A DNA stretch of 64,000 bases from Allolucifera butyrica (GTDB lineage Bacteria > Bacillota > Negativicutes > Sporomusales > UPPP01), in NCBI RefSeq assembly GCF_900476375.1, contig NZ_UPPP01000053.1, forward strand, positions 1 to 64,000. The letters run 5' to 3'. How positions within the stretch are numbered: the first letter of the stretch is position 1; each line of letters starts with the position of its first letter. The notes beneath the pieces were generated by a model, which worked only from the letters and a program-made list of their open reading frames with translations, had not been told where the DNA came from and made no database searches. Of the stretch, positions 30,097 to 43,100 are shown in pieces. The position numbers were made by a program, and so were the translations under genes.

Positions 30097-33000
30097 CTAC
30101 TCAATATCACGCAAGCCGGCTTCCAGCGCCTCCAGACCTTCCAGCGAAATATCGGCTAACGTAAAGTCGCTGGGGGTCATCTCACTGGTGTCGCATGCCG
30201 CGCAATGGTCGGTAATACGGGTTAGATTTTGCAAATAAAGATCGGCAAAATGAACTATGGTTTCTTCTTCATATTCCGCTTGACTATATGTAAAATGCAA
30301 GGTTAGCCTTCCTTTGACAACCATGCCGCTGATATCCAGGGCATACAGATTTTCCATGGATGGGGAAATCAATCTTCCTATCGGCATGTCCGCTATGTCA
30401 AACAGTTCTGTAATCACATCGCCGTCAAATTGTCCAAGATAGTTAAAATTAATTTCCGGCTTCAGTTGGAAATTAAGAGTCTGCTTGTTTTCCGGCCTGG
30501 TCAGGTACTGCAAAATCCCGTAGCCGGTTCCTTTGTTCGGTATCTGCCGCAGGGTTTCTTTCACTGCTTTGATCCGGTACGCCAGGTCCCGGCTGCCGCT
30601 CATGTCCAGCACGACAGGATACTGGGCGGTAAACCAGCCAATGGTTCTGGCTAAATCAAGCCCCTTTATGATTTCTTCCCGGCCGTGTCCCTCCAGATTG
30701 ACCATTACCTTGTCCACCCCGGCCCATTCTTTAACCGTAAGCCCGAGCGCGGCAAGCAGGATATCATTTACCTCGGTGGTGTAAGCAGCGTTTGTCTGTC
30801 TGAGCAAGCGTTCCGTTTCCGCTTCCGTCAGCCGGAGTTGAATATGAGCATTGGCCGCGCTCTTTTTTTCTTTAGCCGTTCTGTCTTTCGGCAGCGGCTT
30901 TACAGCGGCTTTCTCCATTCCCTGCCAGTATTCCGTCTCACTCAGCAATTCACGGCTGTTAGCATACAGATAGCATCCGTCCGACCAATCTTTAAAGGAA
31001 CTCGTCTTGTCCGGAAACGCTATTTCCTCACCCTGTAATGTCTGCCTGTAACCGGTGAAAAAATCCTGCAGCAGGATCCGCCAGGAGACTCCGTCAATGG
31101 CCAGATGATGAATAACGATTAACAGATAGTCCCTGGCTTTGGTCTTAAACAGCCCCAGCTTAACCAGCGGTCCCTCGGCAAGATCAATACTCTCTTGCAG
31201 CCGCTCGGCCTCTTGCTCTATGATTTCCCGGTAATTTTCACTGTCTAGCAAATGGACCGTTTCCAAAGAAAACAAGTCTCCTTCCAGGCCCCGGTTAAAT
31301 TGGACGGTGCGGCCATCTTGCCCGGCTCTTACAACCAGCCGCAACGCATCATGATGTTCGGCCAGCCTGGCGAAGACCCGGCGGATACAACTTTCCTCAA
31401 ACCGGTTCTTGCCGCCTAACATGACGGCCTGGTTAAAATGATGCCGGTCCGGAAAATTTTGCGCCAGCAGCCAGTGCTGCATCGGAGTAAAACCCACTTC
31501 GCCCCGGATGATTCCCTGCTCAGCCTTCCGGCTTGCCACTTTTACCTGGTCCGCCAGCTTTTCAATTACGGGATACTTGAATATATCCCGCATATCAAGG
31601 GTCAGTCCGTACTGGCTCAGACGGGACAAAACCTGAATCGCCTTAATCGAGTCCCCTCCCAGACTGAAAAAATTATCTTTCCTGCCCACTCTGTCGACCT
31701 TCAACACCTCTTGCCATACTTTAGCCAGGATTGCTTCCGTTTCACTGACGGGTGCAACATATTCGACGCCGGTGTTAACCGGACCGGTTGGTTCCGGCAG
31801 GACCTTACGGTCCGCCTTGCCGTTCGGACTCAGTGGCATCGCCGCCAGCGGGACAAAATATGCCGGGATCATATAATCCGGTAAATTGGCGGCTAAGTGG
31901 TCCCGCAGTTCCGGTACCGTAAGCTCCCGTTCGGCCACATAGTAAGCGCAAAGATATTTATCGCCGTCTTTGCCCGTTTTAGCAACGACAACGGCTTCCT
32001 TTACGAAAGGCTGTTTTACCAGTTCGGTCTCGATTTCTCCCAGCTCAATCCGGAACCCTCTGATTTTTACCTGATGGTCAATCCGGCCTAAAAATTCGAT
32101 ATTACCGTCCGGCAGCCATCTGGCTAAATCGCCGGTCCGGTACATTCTAGCGCCGGGAACAAACGGGTTGGCGGTAAACTTTTCCGCCGTCAGTTCCGGC
32201 TTGTTCAGATAGCCTCTGGCCAAACCGTCGCCGGCAATGCATAGTTCCCCCGCTACCCCTACGGGCTGCAGCTTATTATTTTTATTTACGATATACAGCT
32301 TAATATTATCGACTGGTTTGCCGATCGGAACGGTTTCCAGACTGCCGCCGGTTGAACAGTCAAAATACGACACATCCACGGTTGCCTCCGTAGGGCCGTA
32401 TAAATTGATTAATTTAACGCCCCGGTCGGCAAACAGCCGGTTAAATTGATTGGCATGCTCCGGATTCAGGGCTTCGCCGCTGGCAAATACCCGTTTCAGA
32501 CTGACCAGCCTGGCTAAATCCGGCTGTTGCTCTATATAATGTAAGAAAATGCTCAGCATGGAGGGCACAAAATGCAGCGTGGTTACCTTATTTTTCTCAA
32601 TGGCCTTGACAATTTCCGCCGGTTCCTTTTCGCCTCCCGGTTTTAACAGACAAACGCTGGCACCGGTAAAAAACCACCAGACAAGTTCCCATACGGACAC
32701 GTCAAAAGTAAAAGGCGTCTTCTGGAGGATCACATCCTGCTCCGTCAATTGATAAAACTTCTGCATCCAGTGAATCCGGTTGATAACGGAATAATGCTCA
32801 ATCATAACCCCTTTGGGTTTGCCCGTTGAACCGGAAGTATAGATTACATAAGCCAAATCGCGCGAAGTATGTTCCGGCGGCAGATTGGAACCATCGCCGC
32901 AATAGATGCCTGCAGCCTCCAGATCAATGATCCGGCCTTTAAAGGAGAGCCTGCTCTGCAGCCGGTTCTGCGTTAACAAGATTTCGGTTCCGCTGTCTTC

Positions 33001-34089
33001 CAGCATATAGTGGATCCGTTCGGCAGGATAATCGGGCGAAATGGGCAAATAGGCCCCCCCGGCTTTGAGGATGCCGAGAATACCGATGATCATTTCCAAA
33101 GAACGTTCCACCATAATGCCGACGATATGGTTGGCTTTCACACCATTTTGCCGCAGTTCTCTTGCCAGTTGATTCGCCTTTTCGTTGAGTTCCCGGTAAG
33201 TAAGCCGCTGCTCTTGAAAGGTTACGGCAACACGGTCCGGAGTTTTTTCAACCTGCTCTTCAAACATACTTTGAATGGTCCGCTGATGCGGGTAGGAAGC
33301 TGCCGTATCATTAAAAGCAAGGAGAATCTGTCTTTTTTCGGCCGGTGATAACATCTCGATGGCTGCCAGTTTAATCTGCGGATCCTCCGCCACTTCCCGG
33401 AAATAATTAAACAGGTAATGAATTACCTGTTTAATCCTCTCCGCCGTATAAAGAGCAGCATTATATTCCACCGTAGCCGTCAGGGAATTGCCGCTCAGTA
33501 AGAAGGAAAATAGGGTATCGCTTTGCAAATCATCACTGATTTTTTTCTCGTGAATATTCTCCAGTAAGACAACCGTTTTATAGGCTAGCTCCCCGCTGTC
33601 GGCCAAGCCCAAATTTAGCTGTCCATAAATTTTATCCAGCGGATAGTTTTGGTAACTATCCGCTTCCATGACAAGGTCTTTGGTCTTAGCCAGAAGATCT
33701 TGCAAAGTGTCTGCCGTATCCAGCTTGCTTCTGAGGGGCAGCATACTGTTAAAATACACCTCATCCGCATCCTGCTTAAATATCGGCATACCAATCAAAA
33801 GATCGCTGTTATCCGTATACCGGTACAGCAGATACTGTATCCCCGACAACAGCATTACATAGACGGCATATTCGGATTGATTGGTCAATCGCCGTATGCT
33901 TCTAAAAATATTGTCAGGAAAGGTACTCTTAAAGATTCCTTTAACATATTCCCGGTCATTGGGAACCTTGTCGCCGGGAAATCCGGCGGGATTGATCTCC
34001 CCGTCCAACTTGCCCAGCCAATAATTTTTTTCTTCTTCATAATCGCCGCTGGCTACGGCAATATTCTGGGAATGTTTATCCAACAGCAT
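30097..34089 (-). CDS. NRPS: half C-A-PCP-E, predicted D-Ser module
   Basis: 1330 residues. Residues ~1-265 match only the C-terminal lobe of a condensation domain (NYWLGKL near residue 22, then NYPLDKIYGQL and LTATVEYN); no HHxxxDG motif precedes them. Then A ~280-770, PCP with Ser814 (GGDSIKA), and an epimerisation domain ~860-1310 (HHLAIDG ~993; EGHGREE). The A-domain code read by eye is DVWHFSLVD, which matches known Ser codes (DVWHLSLID family). The start is well supported by AAGGAGGG seven bases before the ATG, so the short N-terminus is real and not an annotation error. The preceding protein ends in a complete C domain, which can supply the condensation step. The next protein starts with a C domain of the type that accepts a D residue. 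Confidence 0.9.
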   Translation of the reverse strand: MLLDKHSQNIAVASGDYEEEKNYWLGKLDGEINPAGFPGDKVPNDREYVKGIFKSTFPDNIFRSIRRLTNQSEYAVYVMLLSGIQYLLYRYTDNSDLLIGMPIFKQDADEVYFNSMLPLRSKLDTADTLQDLLAKTKDLVMEADSYQNYPLDKIYGQLNLGLADSGELAYKTVVLLENIHEKKISDDLQSDTLFSFLLSGNSLTATVEYNAALYTAERIKQVIHYLFNYFREVAEDPQIKLAAIEMLSPAEKRQILLAFNDTAASYPHQRTIQSMFEEQVEKTPDRVAVTFQEQRLTYRELNEKANQLARELRQNGVKANHIVGIMVERSLEMIIGILGILKAGGAYLPISPDYPAERIHYMLEDSGTEILLTQNRLQSRLSFKGRIIDLEAAGIYCGDGSNLPPEHTSRDLAYVIYTSGSTGKPKGVMIEHYSVINRIHWMQKFYQLTEQDVILQKTPFTFDVSVWELVWWFFTGASVCLLKPGGEKEPAEIVKAIEKNKVTTLHFVPSMLSIFLHYIEQQPDLARLVSLKRVFASGEALNPEHANQFNRLFADRGVKLINLYGPTEATVDVSYFDCSTGGSLETVPIGKPVDNIKLYIVNKNNKLQPVGVAGELCIAGDGLARGYLNKPELTAEKFTANPFVPGARMYRTGDLARWLPDGNIEFLGRIDHQVKIRGFRIELGEIETELVKQPFVKEAVVVAKTGKDGDKYLCAYYVAERELTVPELRDHLAANLPDYMIPAYFVPLAAMPLSPNGKADRKVLPEPTGPVNTGVEYVAPVSETEAILAKVWQEVLKVDRVGRKDNFFSLGGDSIKAIQVLSRLSQYGLTLDMRDIFKYPVIEKLADQVKVASRKAEQGIIRGEVGFTPMQHWLLAQNFPDRHHFNQAVMLGGKNRFEESCIRRVFARLAEHHDALRLVVRAGQDGRTVQFNRGLEGDLFSLETVHLLDSENYREIIEQEAERLQESIDLAEGPLVKLGLFKTKARDYLLIVIHHLAIDGVSWRILLQDFFTGYRQTLQGEEIAFPDKTSSFKDWSDGCYLYANSRELLSETEYWQGMEKAAVKPLPKDRTAKEKKSAANAHIQLRLTEAETERLLRQTNAAYTTEVNDILLAALGLTVKEWAGVDKVMVNLEGHGREEIIKGLDLARTIGWFTAQYPVVLDMSGSRDLAYRIKAVKETLRQIPNKGTGYGILQYLTRPENKQTLNFQLKPEINFNYLGQFDGDVITELFDIADMPIGRLISPSMENLYALDISGMVVKGRLTLHFTYSQAEYEEETIVHFADLYLQNLTRITDHCAACDTSEMTPSDFTLADISLEGLEALEAGLRDIE

Positions 34090-34112
34090 GTTGCTTCCCT
34101 CCTTAATATGGG

Positions 34113-37100
34113 TTACGCCCCCGATAGATTAAAGTTCCAGTCGGACTGGATGCGCTTACGCTTGTTCGGCTGTTTTTCCAGTGCAATCGTTTTAATCAGG
34201 ATGTCTTTGTTTTGTGTAACCGCCGCAAGAATCTTGCAATAGTCCTCTAAAAGTCTCATCGCCGTTTGGGCGGTAAACAACTCCGTATAATACTCCAGCA
34301 TAAGTTCCAATCCGTTATCTGCTGCCGCCGCGTATAAGGTCAAATCGAATTTTGCCGTTTTATTCGCCAATTCGCAGGGCGCAAACTGTAAATCGCCCAT
34401 TGCCAGCGGCGCCATATCTATATTTTGTAAGGCAAACATGGTGTCAAACAGCGGATTGCGGTTTAGTTCCCTGGCCAGATTCAGTTTTTCAACCAGTTCC
34501 TCAAAGGGGTAGTCCTGGTGTTCATAGGCGGCCAGCGCCTGGTTTTTGACCTCTTGTAAAAACGCCTGGAAGGTTTTATTTCCCGCCGGATAATTCCGCA
34601 AGGCCAGTGTATTGACAAAGACCCCAATAAGATTTTCCAGGTCCGCATGAGGCCGGCCGGCAATCGGCGTGCCGACAATCAGCTCCTCCTGGCCGCTGTG
34701 TTTCGCCAATAAAACGTTATAGGCCGCCAGCAGCACCATGTACAGGGTCGTGCCGGTTTGGCCGGCAAGCTTGTTTAGTTCTGCCGTCAATTCCCCGCCC
34801 AGCGTTAATGTCACCCGATCGCCGGCGAAACTTCTCACGGCCGGCCGGGGATAATCGGCAGGCAAATTCAGTTCCGGCAGTTCACCGGCGAAGGCCTGCA
34901 GCCAGTATGCCTCCTGTTTTTTCAGAATTTCGCCCCGGAATTGCCGGTTCTGCCAAAGTGCAAAATCTTTATATTGGATTTTTAAGGCCGGCAATTCCTT
35001 TTCTTCATACAAACCGGCCAGTTCTTTGATTAAAATGCCCATGGACACACCGTCCGAAATAATATGGTGCATATCAAAGAACAGAACATGCCGGTCCTTG
35101 TCCAATTTCAGCAGGCCCACCCGCAAAAGCGGAGCCTGGCTTAAATCGAAGGGATGCACAAATGCCTGCATAATCTCCGGCAGCTCGTTTTCCGCTCCCT
35201 GCAGTCTTTCTATGATAAACTCAACAGCCGGATGGACCCGTTGTACCGGCTCGCCGCCGGCGAATTCAAAAGAAGTCCGTAACGTTTCATGCCGTTGCAT
35301 CAGCTTTTGCCAGGCGGCATCAAAGCGCCGCTCATCCAGAGGCCCTTCTACCTGCAGAGCGGCCGACATGTTATAAGCCGTATCGTTATTTTCCAGCTGG
35401 CTTAAAATAAACATCCGTTTTTGCGCCGAGGAAACGGGATAATATTCCTGTTTGGGCGCCGCTTCGATGGCCCCGTAGTCTGTTGCCGCCGCCCCCGCCA
35501 TATTCCTGACCAGTTCCTGGATGGTCGGCGCTTTAAACAGGTCCGTCAACGCTACCTCGACGCCAAATTCTTTGTGAATTCTCGCCGCCAGGGTAATTGT
35601 CTTTAACGAATGCCCGCCCAGCTCGAAAAAGTTATCTTTCATTCCTACCCTTTCGACGCCCAGCACTTCCTGCCAAAGCCGGGCCATCCTTTCTTCCGTT
35701 TCATTGGCCGGCGCCACATATTCCGTCCCCGTATGGATACCGGCCTCCGGTTCCGGCAACGCGTTCCGGTCAATCTTCCCGTTGGGCGTTAGCGGTATGG
35801 CTGCCAGCTCGACAAACGCCGCCGGCACCATATAGCCCGGCAGTACCCGGCTTAAATGCTCCCGGAGTTCAGCCACGGCCACTTCCCGGCTGGTTAGAAT
35901 GTAAGCGCACAGATATTTTCCGCCGGCGCCATCGTCCTTCGCCAGGACTACCGTTTCTTTAACCGCCGGGTGTTTGACCAGTTCCGCTTCAATTTCACCC
36001 AGCTCCACCCGGAAACCGCGGATCTTAACTTGCTGATCCAGGCGGCCCAGATATTCCAGGCTGCCGTCCGGCAGCCACCGGGCCAGGTCGCCCGTCCGGT
36101 ACATCCGTTCACCGGGTATAAACGGATTGGCGGTGAACTTTTCCGCCGTCAGTTCCGGCCGGTTCAAATAGCCCCGGGCCAGACCGTCGCCGCCGATACA
36201 AAGTTCACCGGCCACTCCTACCGGCTGCAGTTGATTGTTTTGCCCCACAATATAGATGCGGGTATTATCAATCGGCCGGCCAATTGACGGCAGCATATCA
36301 CTGGCCCCGGCCGGGTCCACTTTGGCGCAGGTCGCCACTACCGTGCTCTCGGTCGGGCCGTAATGGTTGACCAGGTCAAAAGGCAGATTCCGCGGCGGGC
36401 GGCGGTGCAGCTGGTCTCCGCCGGTCAACAGGGCCTGCAGCGGCGCATCCGCCGGCCATTCTTCCCCTAAGAGCGCCTCGGCCAGGGGTGTCGGCATGAA
36501 GCTGGCCGTAATCCCGGTTTCCCTGAGCCACCGGATCAGGCCTCTTAGGGAAGCCCGGGTTTCCTGATTGGGAATGTATAATCCCGCCCCGGCGGTCAAA
36601 TAGGGCCAGATTTCCCACACCGCTGCGTCAAAGGCCGGACCGGCCAGCAGCGTGGCTCGGTCCGTGGCGCGAATGTTATAGGTCCGCTGATGCCAGGTGA
36701 CCAGGTTCACCAGGCTGGCGTGCTCAATTTCCACCCCTTTGGGTTTTCCCGTGGAACCGGAAGTATAAATCACATAGACTAAATCGTCGGGCTTTTGTTT
36801 TAAATAAAGATTCGTCCGGTCGCCGTTATATAATTGGGAGTCATCCAAATCAACCGTTGCGCCGGCGAAAGAAGCGGCTTTCCCCGCCAGATGCCGCTGT
36901 GTCAAGAGGACCGTTGCGCCGCTGTCCGCCAGCATATATCCGACACGGTCGGCCGGATACTCCGGATCAATGGGCAGATAAGCCCCGCCGGCTTTCAGAA
37001 TACCCAGCAACCCGACCAGCATTGCCGGTGAACGCTCCGCCAGTATCCCCACGACGTGGTTAGCTTTGATGCCTTTTTGCCGCAGCTGCCGCGCCAGCTG

Positions 37101-40100
37101 GTTGGCTTTGCCGTTTAATTCCTGATAGCTCAGCCGTTCCAGGTCAAGGGCAGCCGCCGTATTCTCCGGCGCCTTCGCCGCCTGTTCTTCAAACAGGCTG
37201 ACGACGGTCCGGTTTTGCGGATAGGCGGCCTGGGTCCGGTTAAAGTCAACCAGTATTTGCTGTCTTTCCGCCGCCGACAACAGTTCAATGGCCCCGAGCT
37301 CGATTTGCGGCTGCGCTGCAATGCAATGTAAAATCCTGCTAAAATGCTTAGCCAGCCGTTCTACCATATCTCTGCTAAACAGTTTACAGTAATATTCCAG
37401 GGTTATTATCAGCTGACGGTCCTGTTCCACGGCCTGACAGGTTAAATCAAATTTGGCGGTATTATTTTTGAGTTCATAGGGAACAAACTGCAAACCTCCC
37501 AGGCTAAGAGGAGCTATATCCACATTCTGCAGCGTAAACATAGTGTCAAATAAGGGATTCCGGTTTAAGGTTCTCGCGGTCCCCAGCTTATCCACCAGTT
37601 CCTCGAATTGGTAATCCTGATGTTCATAAGCGGCTAACGCATTTTCCTTGACTTCTTGCAAAAAGTCCCGGAAACTTTTCGTTCCCGCCGGGAAGTTGCG
37701 CAATGCCAGGGTATTGACAAACATGCCGATGACATTTTCCAAATCCGCATGGGGCCGGCCGGCAATCGGCGTGCCGACAATAATATCTTCCTGGCCGCTG
37801 TATCTGGCCAATAAGACATTATACGCCGCCAGCAAGACCATATATAATGTCGTACCGCTTTGGGCCGCCAGCTTGTTTAACCCGGCCGTTACTTCTTCGT
37901 CCAAAATCATTTCGAACCGGTCCCCTTCAAAACTTCGGACGGCCGGCCGGGGGTAATCGCCGGGCAAATTCAGTACCGGCAGTTCGCCGGACAAGGTTTG
38001 CAGCCAGTATGCTTCCTGCTGTTTTAAGCGTTCTGATGCCAGCAACTGCTTCTGCCAAACCGAAAAATCTTTATACTGAATTCGCAGGGCCGGCAATTCC
38101 CGTCCCTCATACAGAGCCGCCAATTCTTTGACCAAAATTCCCATGGACACGCCGTCGGCAATGATATGGTGCATGTCAAACAGCACAATATAGCTGGTTG
38201 GACCGGCTTCAGCCAAAGTTACGCGGAATAGCGGCGCCTGGCCTAAATCAAAAGGTTGAACAAAGTTTTTGATAAGATCCGGTATATTCTCCCGGACCGT
38301 TCGCAAAAAGCCAAGGGAAAAGTCTATTTCCGGGTGAACCGTTTGCATCGGCTCCCCGTCAATTAAAGCGAATGAAGTTCGTAAGCTTTCATGCCGCGCC
38401 ATCAGCTCTTTTACGGCCTGCTCAAAACGGTTTCTGTCCAAGCGGCCTTCTACCATAAAGGCGGCCGGCATGTTATAGACCGTGTCCTGCGCCTCAAACT
38501 GATTGAGGATAAACATGCGCATTTGGGCCGGAGAGACCGGGTAATATTCCTGCTCCGCCGCCGGTTCAATGGCCGCATAGTCATGTTGCGCCGTTCCCGC
38601 TACGGTTTTGCTGAGCTCCCCGACGGTCTGCGCCTTAAAGATAGTCGTAAGCGGCACTGCCGTGCCAAATTCCTTATGGATTTTAGCCGCCAGCATAATC
38701 GCTTTCAGGGAATGGCCGCCGAGTTCGAAAAAGTTGTCTTCCCTGCCTACCTTTTCGACTCCTAGAACTTCCTGCCACACTTGTGCCATTTTGGCTTCCG
38801 CCTCATTGCGCGGCGCCACATACTCCCTTCCCGTCCGGATTCTCCCCGCCGGTTCCGGCAGCGCCTTCCGGTCAATTTTCCCGTTCGGCGTCAGCGGCAT
38901 CTTTTCCAGCTGAATTACACTCGCCGGAATCATATAGTCCGGCAGGCTTTGCTGCAGTTCCTCCTTCAGCCTGGCCGCCGCCACCTCCTGCTCCGCCACG
39001 ATATAGGCGCACAGATATTGGTAACCGCTCGCCTCTTGTTTGGCTATCACCAGCGCCTCCGTTACGGACGGCTGTTTCAACAGTTCCGCCTCAATCTCGC
39101 CCAGTTCCACCCGAAACCCTCGCAGCTTGATTTGATGGTCCATCCGTCCGATGAATTCCACCGTCCCGTCCGGTTTCCACCGCGCCAGATCCCCGCTCCG
39201 GTACATTCTCTCTCCCGCTGCGAACGGGTCGGCGACAAATTTCTCCGCCGTCAGTTCCGGCCGGTTCAAATATCCCTGAGCCAGACCGTCGCCGGCAATG
39301 CACAGTTCTCCCGGCACTCCCACGGGCTGCAGCCTGCCTGCCCGGTCCAGGATATAAAGACGGGTGTTTCCCACCGGCTTGCCGATGGGAATGCTTCCTT
39401 CTGTATCCATCAGATGGTTGATTTCGTGATATGTGGCAAATACGGTTGTCTCCGTCGGGCCGTACATGTTCACCACCCGGCCTTTTCCCAGCGCCGTGAA
39501 GGCTTTCTTCACATGCCGGGGCGAAGCCGCTTCCCCGCCGAACAGAATCTTCCGTACCTGTTTCAGACTTTCCAGATTTACATCCACCAGAGTATTGAAC
39601 AGGGCGGTGGTAATAAAGAAGACCGTTACCTGTTCGATTTCGATAATCCGGGTCAGCCGGGGCATATCCAGCACCGCCGCTTTGTCAATCAGCACCAGTC
39701 CGGCTCCGTTCAGCAGGGCGCCATAGATGTCAAACACCGAACCGTCAAAAGCGTAGTTAGATAACTGCAGCAGTACGTCACTGCCGGTTATCGTAATGTA
39801 GTTCGTATTTTTGACGACCCGCACCACATTGGTGTGCATAGTCAGATTTCCTTTGGGCTTGCCCGTCGACCCCGAGGTATAAATTACATAGGCCAGGTCC
39901 CGGGCCGTATTTTCTTTGGCCAGGTTCGCCGTATCGCCCTGGTACAGGGCCGGATCGTCCACATCGAGGAGTTCGCCGGCAAACCAGGCCGCGGCGGACA
40001 ATTCCGGCCGGGTAATAAGGAGTTGGGCACCGCTGTCGGCTAACATATAGGCAATCCGGTCCGCCGGATAGTCCGGGTCGATGGGGAGATAAGCCCCGCC

Positions 40101-43100
40101 GGCCTTTAAGATACCCAGGATGCCGGTAATCATGGCCGGTGAACGGTCCAGCAGCAGGCCGACGATAGTGTTGGCCGTGACGCCGCGGCGGCGGAGCGCC
40201 CGGGCCAGTTGGTTGGCCTTACTGTTCAGTTCCGCATAGGTGAGCTGCTGCTCGCCGAAGGTCACGGCAATCCGGTCCGGGTTTTGCGCGGCTTGTTCTT
40301 CGAACAGTTCCGGGATGGTTTGATCCCGGGGATACTCTGTCGGCGCCGGATTAAAACCGGTGAGAAGCTGATCTTTTTCCGCCGCCGTTAAAAGTTCAAT
40401 GTCCGCCAGCTTGCTGTCCGGCCGGACTAATATCCCGGTCAGTATATTTACATAGTGTTCTTTCAGCCGCCCGGCCGTCGCCGGTTTAAACAGCTTAGCG
40501 TCGTATTCCAAAGAAAACTCCAGCCGGTTGTTCCGTTCCGTTGCCTCTAAGGTTAGATCAAACTTGGCAATCTTACTGTCAAATTCATAGCGGGAAAAAT
40601 GCAGGCCTCCTATAGCCAGTTCCGCCTGCTCCGTATTCTGGAGGGCAAACATGGCGTCGAACAGCGGATTGCGGCTTAAATTCCGCGGTATATCCAACTT
40701 ATCCACCAGTTCTTCAAATTGATAGTCCTGATTTTCATAAGCCTTGAGGGCATTTTCCTTCACTTCCTGCAGGAAGTGAAGGAAACTTTTCTCTTGTTCC
40801 GGGTAATTCCGCATAGCCAGGGTATTGACAAACATGCCGAGCATATTTTCCAAATCCGCATGGGGCCGGCCGGCAACAGGCGAACCGACGATGATGTCTT
40901 CCTGGCCGCTGTATTTGGCCAGCAATACGTTATAAGCCGCCAGCAGCACCATGTACAAAGTCGTCCCGGTTTCCAGGGCGAGCTGATTTAATGCCGCCGT
41001 CATTGCCGGTTCGAGGGCAAACCGCAGCCGCTCGCCGGCAAAACTGCGCACCGCCGGCCTTGAATAATCCGTAGGCAGATTCAATACGGGCAGTTCACCG
41101 GCCAAAGCCTGCAGCCAGTATGTTTCCTGCTGTTTAAAGCGTTCACTGGCTAGCAAATTATTCTGCCAGGCCGAAAAATCTTTATATTGAATCCGCAATT
41201 CCGGTAAGTTCTGCCCTTCATAAAGCCAGGTCAGTTCTTTGACCAAAATCCGCATGGATACACCGTCGCCGATGATATGGTGCATATCAAACAGTACCAC
41301 ATGCTGATCCTCGGCCAGTTTGACCAGCCCCACCCGAAGGAGCGGCGCCCGGCTTAGATCGAAAGGACGCACAAAGCCGCGAATCATCGCCGGTATCGCC
41401 GCTTCCGCGCCGGCAATTGACTCAATGGCAAATTTCGTTGCGTTATGAACCCGTTGTAACGGTTCGCCGTCAATAACTTCAAAAGAAGTCCGTAATATTT
41501 CGTGCCGCCTAATGAGTTTTTGCCAGGCTGCCGTCAGCCGGCCCGGGTCCAGTAACCCTTCCATCTTAAACGCGGCCGGCATGTTATAGGTGGTATCGCC
41601 GGGTTCGAACTGGTTCAGAATAAACATTCTCTTTTGCGCCGAAGAGACGGGATAGGTTTCCCGGCCGGCCACCGGCTGGATCGAGTCATAGCCCGCTTGC
41701 GCCGCCCCGGCAACGGTCCGGCACATATCCCTGACGGTTTGGGCTTTAAACACTTCCGTAAGCGGCACTTCCGTCCCGTATTCCCGCTTAATTCTGGCGG
41801 CCAGAGTTACCGCTTTTAAAGAATGGCCACCTAAAGCAAAAAAGTTATCTTCCAGGCCAATGGGAGCCGTTCCTAAAACCTCCTGCCAAATTTGCACCAT
41901 TTTGGCTTCCATTTCATTCCCGGGCGCCACATACTCCGTTCCTGTACTCATTCCGCCGTCGGGTTCGGGCAGCGCACGCCGGTCAACCTTCCCGTTGCCT
42001 GTCAACGGCATCTTTGCCAGTTGCACAAACGCCGCCGGAATCATATAATCAGGCAGTTTGGGGGCCAAATGTTCCCTGAGAGCCGCAACCGTCAGTTCCT
42101 GTCCGGCAACAAGATAGGCACACAAATATTTCTGTCCGTTTGGATCCTCCCTGACTACCGCAACGGCTTCCTTGATCCCGGCATAAGTTAAGAGCTGCGT
42201 TTCGATTTCGCCTAATTCAATGCGAAAACCCCTGATTTTGACCTGATGGTCCACCCGGCCAAGAAAATCGATGGTTCCGTCCGGCAGCCACCGGGCCAAG
42301 TCTCCGGTCCGGTACATTTTCGTACCGGGAAGAAACGGATTGGTCACAAACTTTTCCGCCGTCATTTCCGGCTGATTCAAATAACCCCGGCCGACGCCCT
42401 GTCCGCCAATATAGACCTCGCCGACGGCATTCACGGGAAGGACCGTCAGATCCTGTCCCAATATATAAATTTCCACATTAGCCAGCGGCCGGCCGATGGG
42501 GACAATATCCGCCGCCCGGGATTTAGTGCAGTCAACGGGATAAACCGTGGCAACATCGCAACATTCGGTAGGTCCGTAAACATTGGTAACGGTAACCTTG
42601 CCACCGCTAAATTGGCCGATAAATTCCTGCACCGCAGTATAAGAAAGCGCCTCACCGCCAATTAAGAATTCTTTTACTGCCGGGAATTCCCCGGTCTGGG
42701 AACGGGCATTGAAAATTTTGATATGAGCCGGCGTTCCGTCGGAAATATCGATGTGATGAGTGCGGTAGAAATGCAGCAGTCCGTCCCGGTCAAAACGGCT
42801 CTCTTCCGGTACAATGCACAAATTATGTCCTAACAGAAGGGCCGGGAAGATCTGTTTGACCGAAGCATCAAAGACATAGGGTGATAACAGCGCTACATTC
42901 AAAAAGGAGTCGTACTTTTGATAGATTTGATCCTGCAACCCGTAAACCAGATTGACAACCTGACGCTGTTCAATCATAACGCCCTTGGGCCGGCCTGTTG
43001 TGCCGGAGGTATAAATGACATAGGCCAAATCAGCCGGCTGATTTAAAAGTTTTACATTCGAGCTTTTCGCCGAATCAATCTCTGAATCAGTCAAATCAAT

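Noticed and set aside
38781-39764. Long plus-strand open frames opposite the NRPS genes (the longest 327 codons)
   Set aside because: They are shadows of GC-rich coding sequence: Arg/His/Arg-Phe-rich, repeated wherever the A-domain copies occur, without ribosome-binding sites.
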